Source: Henricia sp. BOLD:AAB3569
Lineage: Eukaryota; Echinodermata; Asteroidea; Spinulosida; Echinasteridae
Assembly (NCBI GenBank): GCA_037783545.1
Contig: JBBELK010000024.1
Location: forward strand, 3,162,001 to 3,226,000
Direction: 5' to 3'
Length of the DNA stretch: 64,000 nucleotides
Below are positions 24,201 to 36,200 of this stretch, in pieces (the first letter of the stretch is position 1; each line of letters opens with the position of its first letter). The position numbers were made by a program, and so were the translations under genes. The notes below the pieces were generated by a model, which saw nothing but the letters and a program-made list of their open reading frames with translations, did no database searches and was not told the DNA's origin.

Positions 24201-27200
24201 TAACAGCAGCTGGGATTTTAATGTGTTCACAACATCTCAATATGTGATATATGGAATAGGATGATGTAGGGTAGGTATTACTAGTACATTATACTGGTAC
24301 TCATGAAGCCTGATAAAGCCAGATCGTTAAAGACAGTATACATGATTGGTAAACTGTTACAAATAGTTTTATCCGCCTGTGTGATTGAAGATATGCATGA
24401 TTAAAACCAACCTGAGCAAAAACCAGCTCCGTACTTCGTCTAACTTTTGAGAAAACAGTAAAAAAAAGGTTTGCAGTCACTTCGCCCCAAAACCACTTCG
24501 CCCTAAACCATTTCGCTCTGAACCACGGCCTGTGCACGAAGTGGTTTGGGCCGAAGTAGCATTTGGACGATGTAGTGTTTGGACGAAGTGATTTGGGGCG
24601 AAATGGCATTCGGAAAAAGTGGTTTAGGGGTGAATTGAATTTTCGTCTCATAAGACGAAAACTAATTGTTTTACTCATTTCTCGCAGACTATAGGACTTT
24701 GGACAAAACCATTTCAGGGGAAGTTTTCTACGGTCATCATGTTTATATTGTGTAAGTAAGGCGTAAATCATGTATACCAATCATGTATACTGCCTTTAAG
24801 AACTAATTGTTCTGGACAGACATGATCATCATGACAGATTTGCCAAAAATAAATTGACAAGTGTTGTTGTATCTTGTGTATATTGTATACCTGACAATAA
24901 TTATAAGAGGTACATGTACATGTACCTCTCTTGCCCATTTCCTTCTCAATTAGTGTCCGCATTGGACTTTATCGAGACGATGGTAAAATGAAAAATGGCT
25001 AAATTTTACTGCTGTCCGCATTTGGACTTTTTGACACAGTAAAACTTTACCGAAACTGTGGGAGAGCATGCGCAGTGTCCCGTTGCAGTTTGACCTTCAC
25101 GGCCCGGACGTACCCTTCCAGAGCGCTTTTACCGACTCGCTGTGTCTGCATTGGACTTTTCGTTTCGGAAAAAGTTACCTGGGAACTTTTCCTGGGCAGC
25201 AGTTGGCCAGGAAAAGTAACCGCTGGACTCAGGGGAAAGTTACTGAGAGGAAAACGTCCTGGGCTGTCCACATTGCACTTAATATTGGAAAAGTACCCAT
25301 CGTCTCGGTAAGTTTTCCCAAAAAAAGTCCAATGCGGACAGGCCTTTAAAAGCAATCACCTTGGATTGCCTAATTTTCAGAGTGCTTGGGTAATTAAAAA
25401 AATACTTTAAATGTATATGGGTTTCACCTTTTAGAAGTTTCACCTTAAAAAGTTAATTTATATACAGATAATAATTTTCTCAGTTTGTACCTGCTACAGT
25501 AAGGATTGTCAAATGAGCTGTTAATTTCAAAAATGTATCAACTCAAATTTATACTGCATTTTTTTACCACAAATACTGTCTAAAATGATGTTTTGTCGTT
25601 AAAATAAAGTAAATGCCTTAAAAATTCGTTCTGAGAACCATGGACTGTATATCTTTAAGTTTACTTTATGTTTGATGATTTCAATGGTAACCTCTGCACC
25701 TGGAACATCTGAAAATTTCATTGATATTGCTAAATGCTCTTCATTTTAAGGAAATCACCAGTGCGATTTAGTTGTTTACATGCATGTAATGTCCAATCGT
25801 TACATGTGTGTCTGCTTGGGAATCGCGCATTTGACACAATGTATTATTTAATCTCTTTAATAAAGGTTGAAAGAGGATGAGGAGATCTGCCCCCAGTCCT
25901 CCCAACGCTACAAGGTTAGACATGATGACAGCGGCGTACACTCCTTGGAAATAACTGACATCATCTCTGATGATGAAGGGGAATATTCATGTGTTGTTAA
26001 CACCAAAGGGTCCACGACATCCAGTAGCACAGAGCTCATTATGAAAGGTAGGAAAGTCATGTCTGACAATTGCCCTTTTCATCTGTGCAGATGACCAGAC
26101 TAAATTGTTGTTGCTATGTGGTGCATGCAGCAGGTGTGAAGTACAAAGCATAGGCATACCAAGCTCTTAAAAAGTGGGGGTGTGGGGTAGGCATGGTGTG
26201 CGGGTGAGCGCCCCCATGCAACAGCTTGTATGGACATGTATGTAATAGCATTGCCATTGCCGTGGCGTTTTATCAGCGGTGTTCTATTAGTTTCATTAAC
26301 TTTTTTATATGGGAGGCAAAAAAGTGGGGGGTGCAAATTGACAGCTCCCCTTGCCCCCCGTCTCCTATGCCTATGCAGAGTTAATACCGGGTTCACTATA
26401 AGGGAGAATGGCATAAAGCAACCAGACTGTTGGTTGGTAGACATTGGCGTGCACCACGTAGCAACAACAGCGTTATGTGGACTTTCTATAATCTGCACCT
26501 CCATTTGAAGGTTACATGCAAAATGTTAATTACGCTGCTAAAACTGCACTGTACTGTAAACTTAAAAATATTCTGCAAAAAAAGTAGACCCTAACAAAAT
26601 CTCCAAATGCAAAATGCCTATTGATCACGTTCAAATGACGTCACTTCCTACAAATCGCCACGTGCATCAGAATTGAAGGTTTTTTTTTTTTGTGGCGCAC
26701 ATCGGCTGCGCCTTATTTAAACAAATTTCGAGCAACACGCGCGCGTATTTGAAACATGTTACAGCGTGTGCGTGCGAGTACTTGATAGCGTTTAATACGC
26801 AGTAGCATTTTTTCCTACGAAGATGGCGTCTGTGACCGTAATCAATAGGATACTAGATGCAAAAACAGCACATTAAAACATGATGCTGGGAGGAACACGA
26901 ATACTCTGTTTACAGTTGATCCCGAGCTCGGGGTTGAACACCAAGCTCGGGATCAGCCTCGGATCACAAACTGTGTGTGAACACTCTCGGGACCAAATTG
27001 GCCTCGGATCAGACCCTTAGATTTTGGTCTTGCATTGGCAGAGGGTTCGATCCCGAGCTCAGGATCAGTTTGCGGTGAAATAAGCAATTAATCTTGACCG
27101 CATCCTGCCGCATCCGCTCCACGGGGGAAAAGCCCGCGAAATTCAAGTAGACTTGTACACTGTACAAGTACAACCCATACACACATAGAACATGACCTTT

Positions 27201-30200
27201 GACTGAAACTTTTGTTACCGCGCTCGAGATCAACTACAGAATGTAAACACGGCACTCGGGATCATTGCGGTTAACACTGACGCATTCTTATCGGGGGATC
27301 AATCTTGATCCCGAGCTCGGGACCAGTGTAAACACGGTCAAAGAACCAGTCGGGCAGAAAGATGGGTTGGAGTGGAAAGCCAATTAGGGGAACAAAGGGC
27401 AGGAGGGTGAACAAAACGGGGATACCAGGAAAGAGGGGAGTGGGAGAAAAATGTGGAGTGGCAGGGGGTGTAAGGGCGAAGAGGAAGGAAGATTTAGAAA
27501 GAGGAGATGTCTATTTGTATTTCTGTACTGTTGTCTGTTGTATGCATCTACCAGTGTGTTTGTATTATGTCAGATGATAACTAATAACACCCTGGTGTTT
27601 GCTGGTATAAGGACACCATTGACATCAGAACATGTAACCCAATATGCCATGTGCCTGACGTGGGCTAGTCCCTCTCTGTGTATCTTAGATGGAAGATGTT
27701 AAAGGATGACTTCACCTTTTGATTTCAACTCAAGTGAATGATTCTTATGATTTCGGAGGAGCTTATAGGGGTGGATTTAAGTCTTGATTGTTACAGTATG
27801 GGGCGGATACAATGAATAAAGCTAAAGTCAAGATGGCTTATGTGGTATTTTATGCTTTCACATGCTTTTAAATGCAATGCACATGTGAGTACTATATGGG
27901 CAAACATCAAACATTTCCTAACAGTAAACATATACATACAAAAGCAAAAACAAGAATCTAGTTAAAGCAGTTCAAGTGCACACAAGGCAACCAACAAGAG
28001 CATGTGTGGTCTAGTGGGTATACAGCCGTGCTAGTGATGAGGGGTTATGGGTACGAGCCCCACTTGTGCCAACACGTTTGTGTCCATTGTCAAGACACTT
28101 AATCTCAATTGCCTCGTTAACCCAAGCGATATTTGGGGAGCTGTTAGGGGGATTGCCACAATCTAACTGCTGATAGGGTTGTGCGCCTTGGCAGGTAGCC
28201 ACCTGTAGTTGAAGCGAAATGGTTCTGATGATTTCCTGATGGCAGCGATAATAATAATGGCAACAACGCAAGGAGTACCCTAGGGTAGACATGTGCGCTA
28301 TACAAGTGTCCACCATAATCATTATTAACAATCGGTAGAACTTTATGAACAGTAAGTGAAAAATGAAGTGTACATCTTCATATAAAAGCAGGAATCATAA
28401 CCCAATTCGCTCCTTGCACAGAGGCACCATATTAGCTAAACGGAGAGACTCTGTAGGCCTACATGTATACATACATGTATCTATTGACCCCTTGCATTGG
28501 GAGTCAAATTATGACGCGTCAATGTTGACTCCATGTGTGTGCGCTTTGTGTGTGCCTCTGGTGGGCGTAACATGGTTTATTTTACCAATGGGAACCCTAG
28601 TACAGCGCGTTACACATGCTAGAGACACACACAATGCGCATGCACATCGCTTCAACAATGACGCAGGATTTTATTGACTCCCAAAATGTAATAAGCACCA
28701 GCCTATATAATAGGATTTTTAAATTGTCTTTGAAAACAAGGGTCTCATGCTTGTTTGGTGACCTAGTTTAAAACTGAAAAGATGCTTCACGTAATACAGT
28801 GGCTAATTAGATCTAAAGCAAAGCTGTTGGTGATAATTTGAATTTGTATATTCTGTCAAAAATAAGCATTTACTCCAAAAGATCTTCCAAAGTGATAATG
28901 CAAACTGTCTGGGAGCCAATACAATTGAGGGTATGCATTCAGCTTGAATGATTTTGTATATGATTAGACAATGCATAGTTCCAAGTTTGCCTAGTTAGCC
29001 CCGCCCCTTGGATATTGTTGCTATGGCTCACACGCTATCGTCAAAATGGCGACACACAACGCACAAAGCAATGGGACTCTCAACGGAAGGCGCAGATTCA
29101 TTGGAGAAAACTCAAAGGTATTCATGTTTCAGGGTCAACAGTTATCTTAGAACACACTGAGTAAAGGGCCGGTAATACAGGGATGTCATATCATGACATA
29201 CGTGCTTTCGTACCTTTGAACAACGAAACGACCAGCCTTGAAACCAAAAATTCACCCGGATCATCGCATACATTGTGTACAACACTGTACAAATTGTATG
29301 GGGCAGAACATCGCGTGATGTTGTTGGGAGACCGTGGACCTATGTGGGTGATGTCTGCTAGCTCTGTTGTGATTAGTCGGCGGGTTCGGTTGATTGACAG
29401 GTCGGAACTATGCATTGTATCTGCATGACAGACACACCTTGTAAGATTAGGTCAAAACAGTCATTTGAAGAAAAAAATCCAAGATTGAACCACACCAATA
29501 TCCCTAGCTTACATGTATATAACGAGTGGTGTAGTATGTCATACTGACAAACTGAGTGGAAGCCCAACTTGGCACTTGTATGATTTGAACCTATTTCGAT
29601 GTCACAGAGGTGGAAAGTGAAGAAAGTAACATTACACCAACCTCATCTCTTAAATCGTGCACAAAATTGCTGTGTGTTGAAATGGACTCTGTTACACCGT
29701 GTTTACACTCAAAATGCCAAAGTTGAATACAGACCCAGCATTTTTATTGCGACCTCAAAAGTAAACATTTGCCGCATTTACACTACTCTCGATTCGGCTT
29801 CAATTTCCCTTCTCCACTGTTTAAAACCACAAAAGTCACCGCTAATTGTGACCGCAGCGCATGCGTGGATTCCTCGATTAAACCTACGACACGTCGAGCA
29901 CCTCTCAAATTGCCAAATCTGTATTCCGGTACCGTTAACACAACAAGTGACCTAGACAATTGCGGGGTACAACCTAGACAATTGCGGCGTTCAACCCTAC
30001 CCCAAAGGTGACTTGAAAAAGGCGAATCAGACCCGGGTCTGATCCGCCTTTTCCAATTCACCTTTTGCGTTTACACTTAGCGCCTACCCGGCTTCAACTC
30101 GCCTTTTTGGAAAGACGAATCGAGTGTCAACAGGCCTTAAGAGTGTTGAACATTATTGATTTTTTGTGTGTGTTTTTACAACTCCCTATAGATATTCTCT

Positions 30201-33200
30201 ACAGGCCCTTCCTCTCTTTTATCCTCAGAGCGAAAGCCCAAGCCTTGGGACCCGGTCCCGGCTCGGTTCCTAAATCGCATCGGGGATCTGACGGTGACCG
30301 AGGGAGAAGAAGCCTTGTTCCGTTGCCAGATCGTTGGTCATCCGATTCCAGAAGTCACTTGGTATCAGGATGATGAGGTTCTCTGTCCATGTCAAGATGT
30401 CAAGATGACCTTTGACGGCCGGACGACATTTATGATCATTGCAGCGGCTTATCCTGAAGACAGCGGGCAATACACCTGCCAAATCTACAACGGTCTTGGC
30501 GGCAGGTTGACGTGCAGTGCAAACTTGAAAGTGAAAAAGATGAAGTCAAGAAAGCTGGTGCCAAAGCTACCAGAGTTTACGGAGGTATTCCATGACAGGA
30601 CAGTATCGGAAGGAACTGAGGTGAAGTTTGAGTGTCGAATACGTGGAAATCCTAAGCCTAAAGTGAGTTGGCTGTTCAACAATAAGGAACTCAAGCAATC
30701 ACCGGATTTCCTTTTCTTCCGTAAGCATAATCTGTACGTGCTTCATATCGTAGAGGCTTTCCCCGAGGATGAAGGGGAGTATACATGCAAAGCTGCCAAT
30801 TCAGTTGGTGAGACTCAATGGAGTGCTGGACTTTTTGTCGAGGAGCTACAATCCACAGTCGCGTCGCCTGCCGTTTCAACAAACACAGCCAACTTTTTCC
30901 GACCCTCCTTCCTCAGTCACACCAAAGACTGCAAAGCCATCGAAGGTGGCCCGGCCACATTCAATTGTAAAGTGACTGGCTCCCCTAAACCGGAAGTGGT
31001 ATGGCTTTACAATCAATCTGAGATCAAAGAAGACGACCACTACATTCTGGAACATGGGGAGGATGGAAGTTGTATGCTAATCATTCCGCATGCAACACCA
31101 AATGACGTAGGAGAATATATGTGTGTTGCCCGCAGTTCATTAGGTGTTGCGCATAGTGTAGCCAGTCTAGAGGTTACGGAAAGAGGTACGTCACTTCTAC
31201 ATGTATAAGTTATGTAATTCATTTCATTTGTTTTTTATTCCAACTTGGAACACCCCCTTAACCATGGGGAGGGTTACATAAACCTTTTGAAGGCCCATTG
31301 TATCATTTGCAATGACCCAATTTTGTTTTTCATGAGTTGACAAGAAAAACCTTACTAAAAATGTTGATAGCAATTGTAACAAAACACCACATAATTTGAT
31401 TTCCGTCAAAAGTGGTATTTCATGTTGGAAATTGACAACCGAAGGTGTATTTCTAAAAAGGTCCCGTGCACGGGACTTTTTTACCATCCACTTGTACACA
31501 AAATTCATATATAGATTTTCAAGGTTGCCTAAAGCACTGATGCATCTATGTAGCTAAAATTTCTTCAGGCTAGTTTACCAACATTCTTCCTTAGATATTT
31601 TACACTCTTATTCCACGAATCTGCAAAAAGTTGTATCTTGCGAATGATACATAGGGCCTTTAAACCTGGATATTTAAATATACATTGCCAGGAGGAAACA
31701 GACAACCAAAACATCCAACATTATAAGGTGCAGAGGTGTTTATTGGTGTTGACAGCAAAATTACTCCACAAGTACCAACAAACCGATGATGTAAAAATCA
31801 CTAAAAGTCGTCGTTTTGGCTAACTTTGTGAGACTGAAACCTCACTAATATGTTACTTAATTGCTTTGATTCTGGCAATCTTTGCAGTATCTGACGATGA
31901 CCAGGAGCAGGACAGCGGATACCGAGGAGGCCAGGAAACACAACTCACTGATGACTTGCCTAGGAATGGATCAACAAGTAAGTTCAATTCACGACCATAG
32001 TTAACTATGGTTTGACTTTTGGAACCGAACGCAGTTTACTCAACGATGGTTAGTCGTGTCTGGTTGACCATTTGGAACCAGCCCACAGGGCACGGTCGAG
32101 TTGCTGCAGCAATTTACGTGGAACCAGTTGACTAACTAAAGGCATTCGGACTTGCACGTTAATACGCAAGTGTGTTACGTTACCAGAATGACGTTCGACC
32201 AATGGTTGACTCAATTCGTGAATCAAACTTGCTCATGGTTATTGGTCTGTTTGCTGCAAAATATGCTTAGGGTCCAATTCACCTTAACATTTTGAATAAA
32301 ACAAATCCACCAACGTATAATGGAGAAAAAATATTGATGTCTTTACAAAGTAACATAAAGTCTTATAAAGATCACCAGTTAAGAAGAAATGTAAAATTGA
32401 ACTCCCCACTTGCAGGTATTTTCTAGTTTATTGGTATTTCTAATATAATAGAGCCCCTGGCAAGCAACCATCTTAAGGCCAGTTCATGCAAAAGTAAACA
32501 CGAATGCAAATCTGACGCCATAGATTTTGCACCAAACATTTGCGCAAGTTGAAACTAGTCCAACTTGAAACATTGGCCTATTTGTGGCACAATTTTTTTG
32601 TGACGTCAAATTCACTTTTGTCGTTATGCCTTTTTTAGTCAACAAAGTCCAACCATTTTCCACAATAGGTATGTGTAATTCTATTTTCTATTCCTAACAC
32701 AAGATATCCCCCGTCGACCTGTGGGAAAACCTAAAGTGGCCAAGATTGCTGGTGAATCCATCTTACTAACTTGGGAGACCATTTCAAACACCGATAGCCC
32801 CATGCCCTCTATCATGTACATCATAGAGGGTAAAGATGCCAGCGAAGTAGACTGGATCCTCATAGCTACCGATGTGACCGAGATGTCATATTGGGTGTCT
32901 AGCATTAACCCTGAAGGAGGTTATGTCTTTAGGGTTCGAGTTGAGGGCTTGAATGGAATCAGTGAGCCTAGTGAGGAATCGGATGTAGTGTGCCTCATGG
33001 ACCTGCGTAAGTATGCAGTCTGTATCTTGGATGCAAGGGAATATTATCACGTCAACTACTTTTCATGGATGGGTTCTATAGTTGTAAAGGATTCATTTTA
33101 TTACAAATGTGTCCTCTGTGCCTTGTAGTGTGTTTATTGTCAACGTCCCCAAAGTATGCTTGCAGTAAGGCTATATACAGTTTTTTTTGGGGGGTAGGGG

Positions 33201-36200
33201 GGAGGGGGGAGGGGGGGGGGGGGGGTGGGGTGGGGGTGGGGGTGGGGTAGTGGGGGTGGGGGTGGGGGTGGGGTAGTGGGGGTGGGGGTGGGGGGGGGGG
33301 GGGGGGGGTGGCTGCGGGGGTTTGTGATGGTGATGGTGCAAAGGAAACACAAACCTAAGAAGGAATCTAGAGTTTTGCATCTTGATATTATAGTATGCTT
33401 GTCAACTATCACAACCGATGAACATCTTTTTGTCCAATTACAAGAGAATTCAGAAAAAGATGAAATAATACACTGCTAGTTATGACTTCTCATAACTTGT
33501 AAAATATTGTTAAATTCATTGTCATAAATTAAAATCCTTGGAATAATACAAAGCCGGATGTTTGAAATTGCCTTACATGATTTATGATAAACGATCCATC
33601 GTCCTTATTATTGTAGTATTAATGCAGTGTTGAAGCACACTCGATCCTGACAAGTTTAAATGCCATGTTTCCTTCCTAAATTTATCATCGCCTTTGACAA
33701 AAATCTTCTGTCAATAAACATGGCCCCAAGCGCTCTGGTGCTATTTTACAGGATTTACATTTGAGAGAGTTAGACTGACCAATTATACACCAAAGCAAAA
33801 TGCCTTTTAAAAATCTAAATTTGTTTCAAATGAACCAGGAGTTTCTTTGACAACTGTATTTGTTTGTACATGTAGATATAAATTTAACTTTTGAAGTGAG
33901 GAAGTGCAATCAAGCAGCTTAGCATACTTGCAATTTTTGTAAAACCACTGTATCTTTTTTTTTCTTTGTTGATGTTTAGTGATAGCCAACAAGCCGAACA
34001 TTGAAACAAAGCTCTGAATTGTGTTTTTAAGGTCCATCTCCATGTTGTGCTGTGGCAATTCTGTCTTAGATTGGTCAAAACAAATTTCAAAACAAATGTA
34101 TACTCCTTGACTAAGACACTGGATCTGCTTTAATGAGGATTCTTTTAAAACAAGATGGATGACTATTATGGCATAATATTGACAATTAAATTCAAGTAAA
34201 TGTTGGCACAAAACAGAGTGTGCGCTTTGAGTATACTAACACCGTCTTCACATTGGGACGTGCATACAGTGAGCTATCACAAATCATTAGGGTTGTGACA
34301 GGAACAATAAATACGTAGGTACTAAACATGCTGCACGTGTGCGTCTATCCAGCCGTGACACCTCAGCAATGCAGTCTAAATACAGATAACGTAACTGTGC
34401 TATGGTATCGCGTCGTATCAATGTCTATGGTATTTTGCATCTACGACATCGGATGCTATCATTTCATGCAGCTTTACCACAAGGAATTGTGCAGAATGCC
34501 AAATACATGGTGTCTCTCCCCCTCCTCGTCCCCCTCCCACCGACAAACACACAAAAAGAGTCTGAACCAAACCAGGAAACACCAGAATCTAGGTTTCCCG
34601 GATCCTGATAGGGAAACTTCTTACATGAAAAATAGTCTTTAATTCAATCATTGTTTGTGCAGCAAAGTTGCACTTTAGTTCATGAACCACATCTGATTAT
34701 TTGACAACAAGAACTTGGCATCTATTGTTTTGTTTTTTAAGAAGATTCCTTATCTGGATCGGCCCGATCGGGAAACCTAAGGTTGCTTTGTATGGCCTGA
34801 CTTTTTTGGGACACTTTGTATTCATAAACCATTCTATCTATCTATCTATCTATCTATCGTATTCATCCAAGATTTTTGTCAATGTGTTCTTTATTATTCC
34901 CTGTACATGTGATCTAGAATAGGACCTTTATTATTCCCTGTACATGTGATCTAGAATAGGACCTTTATTATTCCCTGTACATGTGATCTAGAATAGGACC
35001 TTTATTATTCCCTGTACATGTGATCTAGAATAGGACCTTTATTATTCCCTGTACATGTGATCTAGAATAGGACCTTTATTATTCCCTATACATGTGATCT
35101 AGAATAGGACCTTTATTATTCCCTGTACATGTGATCTAGAATAGGATCTTTGTATCTTTGTGTAATAAGCGTGCTGTGATTTACAAAAATACTCCAGAAT
35201 AAGAAAATAGTTACCAATTAACATTTCATTGCATTTGGTAATTTTTCTAATACATGTAGGTATAGTTAGGAGACACCTTAGTGTTATTTTTTTCGGTAAA
35301 ATTAGGGAGACTTTGTCCAATTAGGGAGACATTGTCGGTGTCTCCCAATTTTTTGGGCTAAATTTTAAAAATATTATTAAGGTTATGTTATGTTTAGCTT
35401 TGTAGCTTGAGTTAGGTAACATTAAAGTTTTGTACACAAGTCTATGGAAATGTCTTCCTATTTACCCATTACGGCTAATATTATTTATGAGTATTATGTT
35501 TGTTGAATTCAAATTATTATTGTTTCATAATATTTTGAGTGTTAATTCCTGTTTGCGTGGGGCCAGTTGCAGGAAATTTAGCCGGGGATTCAAGGCACTC
35601 ATCACTGTTCATAATTTTATTATATTTCATTTTATAATTTTTAAGAGCAATATTTCTCAGGGGTGGAACAGACTAGATCACCTCCACCTCCCCCACCATG
35701 CAGATGCGGTGTCTATTTTGTGATATATGGGGTGTTATGGCCGAGCGGTCTAGTGCGTCGAACTTAAGTTCCTGTGCTAGTACTAGAATGTAGGTTAGAT
35801 TCCGGGCTGCGACGGGTTGTGGCACCTGTGCCCTTGAGCAAGGCACTCAACCACACTTGCTCCCATTCCTGTAATTGGCGGCCCCTCCGCTGTTGGATGT
35901 GGTAAATAAATAAAATAATAAAATAAAAATGTGCAACAAATAAGAATCTTAGTAAAATCTTATTCCCTGTTATTTTTGAAAAAGAGAAATTGTGTACTAC
36001 TGTCAATAATTGAATTGATAATCTTTGCTTTCATTGACAGTTTCAAGGAATAAGGAGACTTACGGGTCCTCTTCAAAAAGCAGTTTGAAGAAGCAGAATA
36101 CATTAGCCATAGCCAAAGGCAAGTCTTGCTTTAAGAATTCTTGTATATTACAACACATTATACTATTACTAATGCATGTATAATGGTGTGTAATGCTGAC

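Larger units (their letters stand above)
18284..25865 (+). other. Intron 1, 7.6 kb, repeat-filled
   Basis: Contains the foldback at 18352, the CAGG element at 18672-20111, copy B of the 280-bp repeat, a MITE at 23116-23335, a degenerate cacttcgcccc-type repeat cluster at 24478-24640, and the 24952 and 25570 elements. No other gene seen. Confidence 0.75.
26048..30228 (+). other. Intron 2, 4.2 kb
   Basis: Holds MITEs at 26617 and 26907, a SINE at 28000, and the 28923 repeat interrupted at 28972-29414. Further inverted GC-rich fragments (about 29990-30060) are seen. No gene. Confidence 0.75.
31186..32703 (+). other. Introns 3 and 4 around the small exon 31888-31977
   Basis: Besides that exon, only the partial foldback copy at about 32035-32200 and AT-rich DNA are seen. 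Confidence 0.65.
33007..36040 (+). other. Intron 5, 3.0 kb
   Basis: Holds the G-rich tract at 33183, a TATC microsatellite at 34836-34858, the 37-bp minisatellite at 34891, an inverted gggagac/gtctccc pair at about 35305-35350, and the tRNA-Leu-like SINE at 35737. Confidence 0.75.

Noticed and set aside
24301-24780. 159-codon minus-strand frame with repeated FRPKSLRPN/FRAKWF segments
   Set aside because: It is a translation of a degenerate cacttcgcccc-type DNA repeat and resembles no protein family.
33140-33412. Minus-strand polyproline open frames
   Set aside because: They are only the complement of the G-rich tract, with no flanking coding signal.
34891-35149. CRISPR-like array
   Set aside because: The units are contiguous tandem copies with no spacers, and the context is an animal intron.
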